DNA from: an uncultured Collinsella sp.
GTDB taxonomy: Bacteria; Actinomycetota; Coriobacteriia; Coriobacteriales; Coriobacteriaceae
Reading direction: 5' to 3'
Length of the DNA stretch: 45,641 nucleotides
Assembly (NCBI GenBank): GCA_958407465.1
Contig: CATYIV010000017.1
Coordinates: forward strand, 1-45,641
Below the pieces are notes generated by a model, which searched no databases, was not told the origin of the DNA, and worked only from the letters and a program-made list of their open reading frames with translations. Below are positions 15,362 through 23,690 of this stretch, piece after piece. Made by a program: the position numbers and the translations under genes. How positions within the stretch are numbered: the first letter of the stretch is position 1; every line of letters starts with the position of its first letter.

Positions 15362-16963
15362 CTACGACGCCAGCGTGGCGATGACGGCTTCGTCGCCGGC
15401 GTATATGAGGGTGTTACCGTCGGGGATGATCGTTTGACCGTCGCGCTTGAGCATCACGACGATAAAGGGGTGCTTGCCTTGCGGCACGTCGCGTAGACGT
15501 TGGCCGGCCAGACGCCCGTGGGGTGTCACGGTGACCTCACGCAGCGTAACCTCGGCACGCTCTTCAAACGTCGGGGCAGCCATCACCAACAGGTCGCCTT
15601 CCTCAATCACGGTATCGCCATTGGGCAGCACCGGGTGCGCGCCATCGCGCAGCACCAGGACCACGAGCATGTCCGTTGCACTGCCAATATCGGCAAGCGA
15701 GCGCCCGGCAAACGGATGGCCCACGCCCACCTTGAGCTTAACGAACGACATGCCGTCCTCGTCGCGGTAATCGTTAAACGTACGGCGCACGTCGCCGGCC
15801 GCATCTATCATGTCGAGCTTCTTCGCCACTGCTGGCAGCAGCGAGCCCTGCACCACAATGCTCGACACGGCAATCACAAAGACCAGGTCAAACAGGTCGT
15901 GCCCACCGGGAACACCGGCCACCACGGCAAAGAGACTAAAGACGACCGATGCTGCTCCGCGCAGGCCCGCCCAGCTTACGAGCGCGACCTGGCGGGGGTT
16001 CGTCTTAAAGGGCGCCAGGAGCACGCCGACGGCGATGGGACGGCTCACGTAGAGCATAAACGCCATGAGCGCCAGGCCCGGCAGCAGCATCTGCGGCAGG
16101 CGTGCGGGCGTGACGAGCAGGCCGAGCAAGAAGAAGATCGTCATCTCGGCCATCTCGGTGAGGGTGTCAAAGAAGTGCGCCATCTCGACCTTGCCGGTGA
16201 TGTCGCTCGCACCCAGCACAATGCCGGCCAGGTATACGGCCAAAAAGCCGTTGCCGCCCAGATAGCTTGGTAGCGCGTAGGCGACGATCGCCACGGCGAA
16301 CAAGAAGATGGTCTGCGCGCCCTCGGCCGTTGCGTGTGCGCGTTCAATCAGACGGCCCGCCGCCCAGCCGATGGCAAGGCCCAGGCCCACGCCCAAGATA
16401 ATCTGCTTGGCCAGCAGTGCGGGAATGTTGATGTCGCCGCCGGCCGCGAGTGTGGCGAGCACGGCGGTGAGCATATAGGCGACGGGATCGTTGGAGCCCG
16501 ATTCGACCTCGAGCAGCGAGTCGGTGCCGCCCCTCAGCGACAGGCTGTGCTCGCGCAGAACGCTAAAGACGCTGGCCGCGTCGGTGGACGCCACGACCGA
16601 TCCCAACAGCAGGCCGCCGATCCAGTCGAAGCCCAGTACAAAGTGGGCGAACACGCCGGTGATGCCTGCGGTGATGACGACGCCGAGCGTGCTCAGCAGC
16701 ACCGCCGGCGCGGCGACGGGCTTGGCGCGGTCGATATTGGTGTTAAAGCCGCCGTAGAACATGATGAATAGCAGCGCCGTGCTGCAGACGGTTTCGGTGA
16801 GCGCGTAGTCGCTAAAGTCGATGTGTGCCGGGCCGTTGACGCCCAGCAGCATGCCGAGTGCTATAAAGATGAGCAGGGTGGGGAAGGGGAGTTTTTTGCC
16901 GACGGGTTTGATGGTCAGGCACAAAATGATGACGAGGCCGATAAAGAGAAGGATCTGGTTCAT
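15362..16963 (-). CDS. Cation/H+ antiporter with two RCK_C domains (NhaP2/CvrA type)
   Basis: A 533-residue membrane protein. Residues 1-390 form about 12 membrane helices of the CPA1 type; GSVVASTDAASVFSVL and VESGSNDPVAYMLT carry the acidic ion-exchange residues, and SWAGLRGAASVVF the conserved arginine helix. The cytoplasmic tail has two RCK_C (TrkA-C) domains: KVGVGHPFAGRSLADIG and, after it, VTPHGRLAGQRLRDVP, each ending in a PxGDTxIxxGD-like turn. Such proteins expel potassium or sodium in exchange for protons, with the tail sensing ligands. GGAG lies 12 nt before ATG. The gene stands alone. Confidence 0.88.
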   Translation of the reverse strand: MNQILLFIGLVIILCLTIKPVGKKLPFPTLLIFIALGMLLGVNGPAHIDFSDYALTETVCSTALLFIMFYGGFNTNIDRAKPVAAPAVLLSTLGVVITAGITGVFAHFVLGFDWIGGLLLGSVVASTDAASVFSVLREHSLSLRGGTDSLLEVESGSNDPVAYMLTAVLATLAAGGDINIPALLAKQIILGVGLGLAIGWAAGRLIERAHATAEGAQTIFLFAVAIVAYALPSYLGGNGFLAVYLAGIVLGASDITGKVEMAHFFDTLTEMAEMTIFFLLGLLVTPARLPQMLLPGLALMAFMLYVSRPIAVGVLLAPFKTNPRQVALVSWAGLRGAASVVFSLFAVVAGVPGGHDLFDLVFVIAVSSIVVQGSLLPAVAKKLDMIDAAGDVRRTFNDYRDEDGMSFVKLKVGVGHPFAGRSLADIGSATDMLVVLVLRDGAHPVLPNGDTVIEEGDLLVMAAPTFEERAEVTLREVTVTPHGRLAGQRLRDVPQGKHPFIVVMLKRDGQTIIPDGNTLIYAGDEAVIATLAS

Positions 16964-17112
16964 GGATGGTGTCCGCTCCTGGGTGGTTGGCGTGGCACGG
17001 TCAGTTGTCTGCGGTTATTTGTACCCAAAGATGGTGGGTTTATGGGGTTGGATTGCGGGCGTGCGCGATATCGTCATAGAAGGCTGCCGTCTTTGCCTCT
17101 GCTCGGAAACCC

Positions 17113-17141
17113 TTTCCAGCTTTATTGCAACGGAGTACAAT
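17113..17141 (+). promoter_or_regulatory. Promoter of the metallophosphoesterase gene
   Basis: TTTCCA-N17-TACAAT. Just downstream is TTCAACTTGAA (17156-17166), a palindrome within AAGTTCAACTTGAAGTTT that could be an operator, then a leader hairpin TGCGGC...GCCGCA. Confidence 0.6.
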
Positions 17142-17216
17142 GGGTAACGTTTAAGTTCAACTTGAAGTTTTAGTTGCGGCACCGGGCTTCGGCCGCAATG
17201 CAAGGAGAGGCGTACC

Positions 17217-18056
17217 ATGGCGATCTATGTGACATCTGACGCTCACGGGCACGTGCGTGCGCTTGACGAGGCCCTGTCTAAGATCTCGTTGACGTCCGAC
17301 GACACACTGTACGTGCTGGGCGACATGATCGATCGCGGGCCCGATCCGGTCGGTGTTATTAAGCTCGTGCGCTCGCTGCCCAACGCCCGCGTGCTCAAGG
17401 GCAATCACGAGCAGATCATGCTCGATGCCATCATTGGCCAGGATCCGCTCGATGCCGAGACCTGGGATATCAACGGTGGCTGGACGACGCGCGAGCAGCT
17501 CAACGACATGGAATTTGAGGCATACGAGGAGCTCGTGCGATGGATGGCCGCGCTGCCGCTCTACGCGGTGGTCGAGACCGAGGAGCGCCCGTATCTGCTG
17601 GTACATGCTGGAATCGAGATGAAGGCGGCGCGCGCGTTTTTGCTTGAGCATGGTGTCGATTGTGCCGATGGCGTCGGAGCGGTGGGTGCTGATCGCGAGC
17701 TGCTGCAGCAGATGCTCGCAGTGCAGTCGTCCGATGACCTGCTGTGGATTCGTCACGGCTATTGGGATGTGCCGACCGGGCTGCTTTCTGCCGAGGGCAA
17801 GGGTCCGGTCGTGGTGAGCGGTCACACGCCAACGGTGTCGCTCGGGCGTTATTGCGAGGTCGGTGGTCTTGCGGGGCTCGATGAGGAGTCGGGCCGCGGG
17901 CAGATTGTGCGCCTGGGCGGCGAGGATGCCGCCGGTGTGCCCGATCGCATCGACATCGACTGCGCTGCCGCCACCGGCTCCGAGTTCGGTCGCGTGGGCA
18001 TCCTGCGCCTGGACGACGGGGCGGAGTTCTACGCGAACATCAACCCGGGCGAATAA
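17217..18056 (+). CDS. Metallophosphoesterase (PrpA/PP2A-like phosphatase)
   Basis: A 279-residue protein of the calcineurin-like superfamily. Metal-binding motifs appear in order: SDAHGH near residue 7, GDMIDRGPD near 40, KGNHE near 62, later LLVHAGIE and VSGHTPT. The close spacing and the DRG-PD motif fit the bis(5'-nucleosyl)-tetraphosphatase/protein phosphatase type (PrpA, ApaH-like). Substrate could be a phosphoprotein or dinucleoside polyphosphate. Start after AAGGAGAGG. Isolated gene with its own promoter. Confidence 0.88.
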   Translation: MAIYVTSDAHGHVRALDEALSKISLTSDDTLYVLGDMIDRGPDPVGVIKLVRSLPNARVLKGNHEQIMLDAIIGQDPLDAETWDINGGWTTREQLNDMEFEAYEELVRWMAALPLYAVVETEERPYLLVHAGIEMKAARAFLLEHGVDCADGVGAVGADRELLQQMLAVQSSDDLLWIRHGYWDVPTGLLSAEGKGPVVVSGHTPTVSLGRYCEVGGLAGLDEESGRGQIVRLGGEDAAGVPDRIDIDCAAATGSEFGRVGILRLDDGAEFYANINPGE

Positions 18057-18372
18057 TCGGTGCAAGGGGTAGCTAATTTGGGACGGGGCTTTTTTGACTA
18101 CTTTTGCCCTTCTGCCCGCTAATTGATTTCTCTGGGACGGAGATTAAATAATCATTTGGCTGCCCGCTGGCTAAGTGAGTAGACTTTTTTGGAAATGCCG
18201 AGCACCCAACATATTTGCCTCAATAAAACCGCAGGTCACAGACTTGTGCTCTGTTGGTGTGGTCGGAGATTCGGTAAAAGTCTACTCACTTAGTTTTGCG
18301 TGATGAATATTGTCCGCAACGAGACCCCAGACGGGGTGATTCCATCGCAAATTCCGGTGACCGGGCAGCTAA
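18057..18372. other. Intergenic region between converging genes, filled with repeats
   Basis: No gene is supported here. It contains a GGGACGGGG run (18083), an imperfect hairpin around TCTGGGACGGAGA (18121-18157) and a long fold-back element (18171-18293). Confidence 0.7.
18171..18293 (+). repeat. Long fold-back element A
   Basis: Perfect 18-base arms CTAAGTGAGTAGACTTTT and its complement at 18276-18293 enclose about 87 bases. A nested stem (CCGAGCACCCAAC with GTTGGTGTGGTCGG) brings the segment AAAACCGCAGGT (18225-18236) into the inner loop. The inner part resembles element B (39278-39427), read on the opposite strand; the arms do not. Confidence 0.8.
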
Positions 18373-19954
18373 TTAGGCGCCGTATGGGTTGCGGTCGCGT
18401 TCTATGCGTTGGCGGATGTGGGCGTACTCGATAATCAGTAGCACCAGGAGTAGGGCCATGATGGCTAGGTAGCTCACCACAGCGCCCATCAGACCCAGCA
18501 GCTTAATCAGGATCACCGGGAGCACCACGCTCACGGCAAAGCAGATCAGGTAGATCTTGGTGACGTCTCCAGCGTGGCGCAGCACCGTGATGATGGCGTA
18601 GATAAAGTCGATGGCCGCGGTGACGCCGCCGGCGACGACCATCAGCAGCGCCAGCGTACGGTAGCGTTCAAAGCTGAGACCGTACATAAAGCTCATGAGG
18701 GGAATACCGGGACCTGCCATAAATGCGGCGCACACGCCGGTGATGACCACGATCAGCGCCATAACGGCAACAATAATCAGGTCAAAGCGACGACGCTTGC
18801 GAGGATTAGCCCAAATGCTCGACAAGCGCAGGAGCTGCGGTTTATAGACAAATCCAATGCTCAACAGAATAGCCTGAGCTGGAAAAAAACAGGGCATTAA
18901 AGTACAGCTGGTATTTGTAGGCCAGTGTTCCTTCCATCACAAACTTGGGCATGCTCTCGATAAGATTGAACAGGAATAGCGCGCCAAAGAGTGAGGCGCA
19001 CTGGACAAACAGGTGGCCGACCTCGCGCAGGCTCACGCGGCGCGATTTTTCGGTCTCGAGCAGGGCGAGCGGCGTGGTGACCAGCACGAGCGAGGCGATC
19101 GCGGCGATGCCCATGGCCATGGTCGCGATGGGCATGCTGCGCGTGAGGAACAGCGCCACGCTGAAGACCGCGATGACGCCGACGGAGCGTAGCGTTTGGC
19201 TCATGCCAGCCAGGTAGAGCTTGTCGGCCTGCTGTAGGCGGCCTTCGTACACGTCGGAGACGCCGTCGATGACCTTATACAGGTAGACGCCCAGGCCGAT
19301 CGTCGCCATTTGCGCGTCATAGCCGCGGGCGCTGCTGTACATGAGGCCGCAGCCTAGGGCGAGCGTTCCGCAAAGCCAGCGATTGAGCTGGTAGGAGGCA
19401 AAGGACGTCTTTTCGTCGATATCCGAGACCTGGAAATTGCACACGCCGTAGTTGCACGCGATCATGATGAGCGTGCCGGTGACAAAGGCGATGGAGAACT
19501 TGCCTGCCTCTTCGGCGCCCACGAGCTGCGTAGACACGATGGTGAGCAGCGGAAACGCCAAGCCCCACACGGCGGTGCCGAGGGTGTTCCAAAGATAGTC
19601 GCGACTGGTGGCGTGCTCCTCGTATTCCGCTTCCTGCATGGAGAAGCCGCCGCCGTAGACGGCGCCGAGCAGGCGGTTCCACCAAGCGTTGACCATGCGA
19701 CGGACGGGGCCGGGCTTGCGATCGCGTTCGCGCCGGCGACGTGTGGCTTGGCTGCTATCGGGCCCGCCGGCGTTGCGCTGACTCAGCTCTTGGATGCGTG
19801 CGAGTTCCTCGGCAGTGTGCGAGGCAGGGAAGAGGCCGTTCTCGATGCGGCCGCCCTGGGCCTTCGCGGCGCCGTCTCTCGATGCAGCGGGGTTGGAGAT
19901 GCCGTTGCGGCGGGCGATGGCGCGGCGAATGCTATCGAGGGGCGTGATGCTCAA
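18373..19954 (-). pseudogene. Polysaccharide/oligosaccharide flippase, frameshifted at a T7 tract
   Basis: A Wzx-like flippase in two frames. The first part (19954 to 18842) gives about 110 soluble residues followed by membrane helices and ends ...YFNALFF then an unrelated tail SSSGYSVEHWICL. The second part (in frame from about 18889 to 18373) continues with PAQAILLSIGFVYKPQLL and five more helices. Removing one T from the run of seven (18883-18889) joins them into 526 residues; the join NALFFPAQ...KP is what this family shows. This could be a true mutation, a reversible slippage site, transcription slippage, or a sequencing error. The N-terminal soluble part is low-complexity and unrecognised. 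The start at 19954 has AAAGGA about 11 nt upstream. No sugar transferases are adjacent, so its glycan is unknown. Confidence 0.82.
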
Positions 19955-20053
19955 GGCGGTTCCTTTCTATTGCTGCGCTCTAGTATAGACACCGCGGTGT
20001 CCGCACGTGTTTTTGAACAGGTTGTTCAATAATTTCGGCGGCGCCATTCAGTA

Positions 20054-20113
20054 GTCGGCACTTAGGGACGTTCCTTATGTGCCGGCACTTTGGGAACGTC
20101 CCTAAGTGCCGGC
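20054..20113. repeat. Hairpin with GGCACTTAGGGACGTTCC arms
   Basis: Arms of about 21 bases (GTCGGCACTTAGGGACGTTCC type, one mismatch) with a loop that contains the palindrome GTGCCGGCAC. Related sequence recurs at 32825-32860. Confidence 0.8.
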
Positions 20114-20119
20114 ATCCGA

Positions 20120-20156
20120 GGACACTCCTTGAATGTTGCCTGTTCAAGGAGTGTCC
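20120..20156. repeat. Hairpin with GGACACTCCTTGAA arms
   Basis: Perfect 14-base arms with loop TGTTGCCTG, directly followed by a 29-base segment (20161-20189) that recurs at 39476-39504. Confidence 0.8.
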
Positions 20157-20160
20157 CCAA

Positions 20161-20189
20161 TGACTAGTTGTTTAAGAACGTCCCCGATG
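20161..20189. repeat. TGACTAGT-type segment, copy 1
   Basis: A 29-base segment containing CTAGTTGTTTAAGAACG; about 24 of 29 positions match 39476-39504. It forms the tail of the hairpin cluster. Confidence 0.65.
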
Positions 20190-20333
20190 TCTTGGCCGCT
20201 TGCGTGCGATTTTTGACCGTTGGGCGGGCACTTCGCTGTTGCCGAAAAAACGTTTTTGCATATCGGGTACAACGGGCTTTACGTGAGTAAAGTACGCGCT
20301 GCGTCCATGTGTCGCGTTTTTAAAGGAGGCCCC

Positions 20334-22004
20334 ATGCCAGGTGTTACCCCTGCAGAAGTTTTGTCCAACTTTGGTATTACGCTCGTTGAAGATCCCGCCG
20401 AGAATCAACCCCGTCTGCTGGTGGACCTGCCGGCGGCAGAGCTTGTCGAGCACGCTATTCGTCGCAAAGAGGGCCGTATGGCTTCTAATGGCGCGCTCGT
20501 GATCGAGACGGGGGAGCGCACTGGTCGTTCGCCCAACGACCGCTTTATCGTTGACACCCCCGATGTCCACGACAAGATTGCCTGGGGCGCCGTCAACCGC
20601 CCGCTGTCCGTCGAAAGCTACGAGGTCATCAAAGCCGGCATCGTCGACTATCTCAACGAGCGCGATGTGTTCGTCACCCGCGGCATGGCCGGCGCCGACC
20701 GCAACCATACGCGCCGCCTGCTCGTCGCCTGCGAGCGTGCCAGCCAGGCGCTCTTCATTAAGCAGATGCTCGCCCGCCCGCTCGCCCGCGAAATCGCGCG
20801 CACCGGCGAGCCGGACTTCTGCGTGCTCGCCGCGCCAGGCTACCAATGCGACCCTGCCATCAAGGGCCTCAACTCCAGCGCCGCCGTGGTCATCAACTTC
20901 CAGGAGCGCGTGATTTTGGTCGCGGGTACCGGCTACTCCGGCGAGATCAAAAAGTCCATCTTCAGCGTTATGAATTACCTGCTGCCCGTCGAGGACGACG
21001 TGCTGCCCATGCACTGCTCGGCCAGCATGGATCCCGTCACGCACGAGACCGCCGTGTTCTTTGGCCTGTCCGGCACCGGCAAGACCACGCTTTCGACCAA
21101 TCCCACGCGCCTGCTGATCGGCGACGACGAGCACGGTTGGTCCGACATGGGTATCTTCAACATCGAGGGTGGCTGCTACGCAAAATGCGAGGGCCTGGAC
21201 GCCTTCCGCGAGCCCGAGATCTTCAACGCCGTCCGTTTTGGCGCCATTTGCGAAAACGTGGTGCTCGACGAGAACCGCAAGCCCAACTATGACGACATCT
21301 CGATCACGCACAACACGCGCGTGGCCTATCCCGTGGAGCACATTCCTAACGCGTGGACTAAGGGCATGGGCACCACTCCGAGTGTCGTGCTGTTCCTGAC
21401 TTGCGACGCTTTTGGCGTGCTGCCGCCCATCTCGCGCCTGACGGCCGACGCCGCCATGTACCACTTTGTGACGGGCTTTACGGCTAAGATTCCCGGCACC
21501 GAGGTCGGCGTCACCGAGCCCACGCCCACGTTCTCTTCGCTGTTCGGCGAGCCGTTTATGCCGCTCGACCCCATGGTTTACGCCAAGATGCTTGGTGAGC
21601 GCATCGCCGACGGCCGCACGCGCGTCTACCTGGTCAACACCGGCTGGATCGGCGGCGGCTACGGCGTGGGCCATCGCATCGAGCTGGCCTACACGCGCTC
21701 GCTGGTCGCGCGCGCCCTCGACGGCACCATCGAGGACAGCGAGTTCGTGCACGACGACATCTTTAACGTCGACATTCCCACGACGTGCCACGGTGTGCCC
21801 GACGGCATCCTGGTGCCGCGCCAGTACTGGCAGAGCACCGCTCGCTACGACGAGGCAGCGCATAACCTGGCGGTGATGTTCGAGGAGAACTTCGAGAAGA
21901 AGTACTCGCACCTGCCCGAGTCCGTCAAGGCTGCCGGACCGCACGCCCAGGTGTCCGCCGAGGCCCGTCATCGCGGCCGCGGCCTACTGGGACTCCGTCA
22001 CTAG
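20334..22004 (+). CDS. pckA: Phosphoenolpyruvate carboxykinase (ATP)
   Basis: A 556-residue cytosolic enzyme interconverting oxaloacetate and PEP with ATP/ADP. ERTGRSPNDRF near residue 62 binds substrate, GLSGTGKTTLS (about 244) is the Walker A/kinase-1a loop, DDEHGW the metal-binding kinase-2 motif, and NTRVAYP is also conserved. In anaerobes it often works in the carboxylating direction, fixing CO2 onto PEP with ATP gain (known for fermenters, inferred here). ATG at 20334 follows AAAGGAGG. The last ~20 residues are Arg/His-rich and longer than usual. A hairpin repeat 19 nt after the stop probably terminates it. Confidence 0.96.
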   Translation: MPGVTPAEVLSNFGITLVEDPAENQPRLLVDLPAAELVEHAIRRKEGRMASNGALVIETGERTGRSPNDRFIVDTPDVHDKIAWGAVNRPLSVESYEVIKAGIVDYLNERDVFVTRGMAGADRNHTRRLLVACERASQALFIKQMLARPLAREIARTGEPDFCVLAAPGYQCDPAIKGLNSSAAVVINFQERVILVAGTGYSGEIKKSIFSVMNYLLPVEDDVLPMHCSASMDPVTHETAVFFGLSGTGKTTLSTNPTRLLIGDDEHGWSDMGIFNIEGGCYAKCEGLDAFREPEIFNAVRFGAICENVVLDENRKPNYDDISITHNTRVAYPVEHIPNAWTKGMGTTPSVVLFLTCDAFGVLPPISRLTADAAMYHFVTGFTAKIPGTEVGVTEPTPTFSSLFGEPFMPLDPMVYAKMLGERIADGRTRVYLVNTGWIGGGYGVGHRIELAYTRSLVARALDGTIEDSEFVHDDIFNVDIPTTCHGVPDGILVPRQYWQSTARYDEAAHNLAVMFEENFEKKYSHLPESVKAAGPHAQVSAEARHRGRGLLGLRH

Positions 22005-22022
22005 CGTCGCCGCGAGTCCATA

Positions 22023-22057
22023 TCCACCACAAAGGGGACAGACACCGTTGTGGTGGT
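22023..22057 (-). repeat. 35-bp ACCACCAC hairpin repeat, copy 2 (opposite orientation)
   Basis: CCACCACAAAGGGGACAGAC then ACCGTTGTGGTGGT: the complementary orientation of the other copies, with a few changes, 19 nt after the pckA stop and followed by TTTT. Confidence 0.9.
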
Positions 22058-22058
22058 T

Positions 22059-22087
22059 TTGCTCGCGCGGAAGACTCGGGTTACAAT
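22059..22087 (+). promoter_or_regulatory. Promoter of the B3/B4 gene
   Basis: TTGCTC-N17-TACAAT directly after the hairpin repeat; transcription would begin near 22094. Confidence 0.65.
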
Positions 22088-22093
22088 ACGCCT

Positions 22094-22231
22094 GACATAT
22101 CGTCCCCTTCTCCGGATGGGGACAGCGCAAGCGCTCTTGTGACGGCACCGTAGGACTTTGAAGGTGGCCGTCGTAAGGGCGCTTTTTGTTTAGGCGCCCT
22201 CACTCGGGCGCGCACAATGAAGGGAGAGCGT
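22094..22231 (+). promoter_or_regulatory. Structured 5' leader of the B3/B4 gene
   Basis: A leader of about 138 nt able to fold into successive hairpins: GTCCCC with GGGGAC, GCGC-AA-GCGC, GACGGC with GCCGTC around 22141-22172, and AGGGCGC with GCGCCCT (22176-22200) close to the ribosome site. I do not recognise a known riboswitch class. It may be an attenuator or simply a structured leader. Confidence 0.4.
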
Positions 22232-22951
22232 ATGAAGAGCTTTATTGCCGAGGATTCATTCTGGGAGCTGTTTCCGCAGGCAGCGGTCGGTGTTGTGGTC
22301 GTGGAAGGCATGAAGCCCACGGCTCGGATTCCTCAAGAGGACGTGGATGCGATCGCGGCGTTGCTCGACCGCGCCAATATCGATGCGGAGCGTCATCTGA
22401 CCAGCGATACTATCAGCGAGAACGCACCGGTCAAGGCATGGCGCGAGGCCTATCGTCTGTTCAAGACCAAAAAGGGCGCGCGCTGCTCGATCGAGAACTT
22501 GCTCAAACGCGTGCCCAAAGGCAAGCCGGTGGGCCACATTACGCCCGCGGTGGATATTTACAACACGGTGTCGCTGACCTACGCGCTGCCCGTGGGAGGC
22601 GAGGATCTGCATGCGATCGAGGGGGACCTTCGCCTGAAGGTGACCGACGGTGGCGATGCGTTCTTGCCGCTTGGCGAGGAGGCGGACGATCCGACGCTGC
22701 CCGGCGAGCTCGCCTACATCGACGATGCGGGCGCTGTGTGCCGCTGCTGGAACTGGCGCGACGGCGTTCGCACGGCGCTGTCCGATGATTCGGCCGATGC
22801 GTTCCTGGCGATTGAGTGCGTGGAGCCCGAGCGGATGGGGGATTGCCAGGCTGCGATCGATCGCTTAGCCGAGCTGCTTGAGCGCTATCTGGGAGCGACG
22901 GTTGTCATTAAGACGCTTGTGACCCGCGACAATCCTTGCGTGGAACTGTAG
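22232..22951 (+). CDS. B3/B4 tRNA-binding domain protein (PheT-related)
   Basis: A 239-residue protein. The stretch APVKAWREAYRLFKTKKGARCSIENLLKRV followed by DIYNTVSLTYALPVGGED is the hallmark of the B3/B4 domain of the phenylalanyl-tRNA synthetase beta chain, which forms the editing site there. Free-standing versions are common and are suspected of editing or binding mischarged tRNA, but the role is not proven. I chose ATG 22232, which has GGGAG six to seven bases upstream, over the ATG at 22217, whose codons form that ribosome site. A structured leader precedes it and a hairpin repeat follows. Confidence 0.82.
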   Translation: MKSFIAEDSFWELFPQAAVGVVVVEGMKPTARIPQEDVDAIAALLDRANIDAERHLTSDTISENAPVKAWREAYRLFKTKKGARCSIENLLKRVPKGKPVGHITPAVDIYNTVSLTYALPVGGEDLHAIEGDLRLKVTDGGDAFLPLGEEADDPTLPGELAYIDDAGAVCRCWNWRDGVRTALSDDSADAFLAIECVEPERMGDCQAAIDRLAELLERYLGATVVIKTLVTRDNPCVEL

Positions 22952-22979
22952 CGGCGCCTAGAACCTATTGATGCCCCAA

Positions 22980-23014
22980 ACCACCACAAAGGTGCCTGTC
23001 CTCTTTGTGGTGGT
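22980..23014 (+). repeat. 35-bp ACCACCAC hairpin repeat, copy 3
   Basis: Same sequence as copy 1 except one C to T in the loop, 29 nt after the B3/B4 stop codon, followed by TTTTTA as in a terminator. Confidence 0.95.
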
Positions 23015-23121
23015 TTTTATGTTGATGGGTTAACAAATAGGGCGTGCAGGGCTGCCGGCCGTTAAGTACGGCTAAGATGTTTACCCGTTAGCATTATGCA
23101 AGCGAAAGGCGGTCGTCTCCC

Positions 23122-23571
23122 ATGCAGCAGAGCGACGAGACACGTTTCGAGGACTTTGTCGGACTGATCAGCGGACTCTACAAGGAGATCCAGCGCATTA
23201 AGACGTCTGAGGGCGCAAGGCTGGGTCTCAAGGGCTCCGACGTTATGTGCCTGTACTATCTTGAGCGCAGCAAGGATGGCCTGACTGGCGCCGACCTGGC
23301 TCGCATGGCAGGCGTGACCCGCGCCGCCGTCTCGCGTACGCTCGCGCATCTGGAGGAGGGTGGCTACGTCGAGGTCGATGATTCGGGCGATGCCGCCGTT
23401 AAGTATCGTGCTCCGGTGCGCCTGACCGCTCTGGGCGGCGAGAGCATGAGCGAGGCGGACCGCATCATTCGCGAGGTGCTCGATACCACCGGTAAGGCTA
23501 TGGGTGTGGAGCAGCGCGAGCAGATGTATGCATCGCTGCGTACGATTCTCGACACCCTGCGCGAGATCTAA
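23122..23571 (+). CDS. MarR-family transcription regulator
   Basis: A 149-residue winged-helix protein. LKGSDVMCLYYLERSKDGLTGADLARMAGVTRAAVSRTLAHLEEGGYVEV is a clear MarR helix-turn-helix, followed by a wing (KYRAPVRLTALG) and C-terminal dimer helices. Ligand and target genes are unknown; it lies 120 nt upstream of the degV gene on the same strand, which it might control. A GAAAGG sequence sits about 14 nt before ATG, rather far. Confidence 0.88.
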   Translation: MQQSDETRFEDFVGLISGLYKEIQRIKTSEGARLGLKGSDVMCLYYLERSKDGLTGADLARMAGVTRAAVSRTLAHLEEGGYVEVDDSGDAAVKYRAPVRLTALGGESMSEADRIIREVLDTTGKAMGVEQREQMYASLRTILDTLREI

Positions 23572-23690
23572 GGCCGCCAAGGCATTTGCTTCCCATTAAC
23601 AACTGCATAGTCCCGTTTGAGCGCGTATACCGTGCCGGGGCATTGCTGTCAAAATTCCCCGCGCGAGCTCCGCGCAAGAAAGGATTTGTT

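Larger units (their letters stand above)
19955..20333. other. Intergenic region between flippase and pckA
   Basis: No gene supported. It holds a compound hairpin cluster (20054-20189), a perfect palindrome AAAAACGTTTTT near 20246-20257 and the inverted repeat CTTTAC-gtga-GTAAAG (20277-20292) just past a TACAAC -10-like hexamer, which may be a pckA operator. Confidence 0.6.

Noticed and set aside
20172..21971. 599-codon minus-strand frame opposite pckA
   Set aside because: Antisense shadow of a clear PEP carboxykinase, caused by high G+C third positions.
22094..22231. T-box or known riboswitch before the B3/B4 gene
   Set aside because: AAGGTGGCC resembles part of a T-box sequence, but there is no stem I or full T-box motif, and no other class I know matches.
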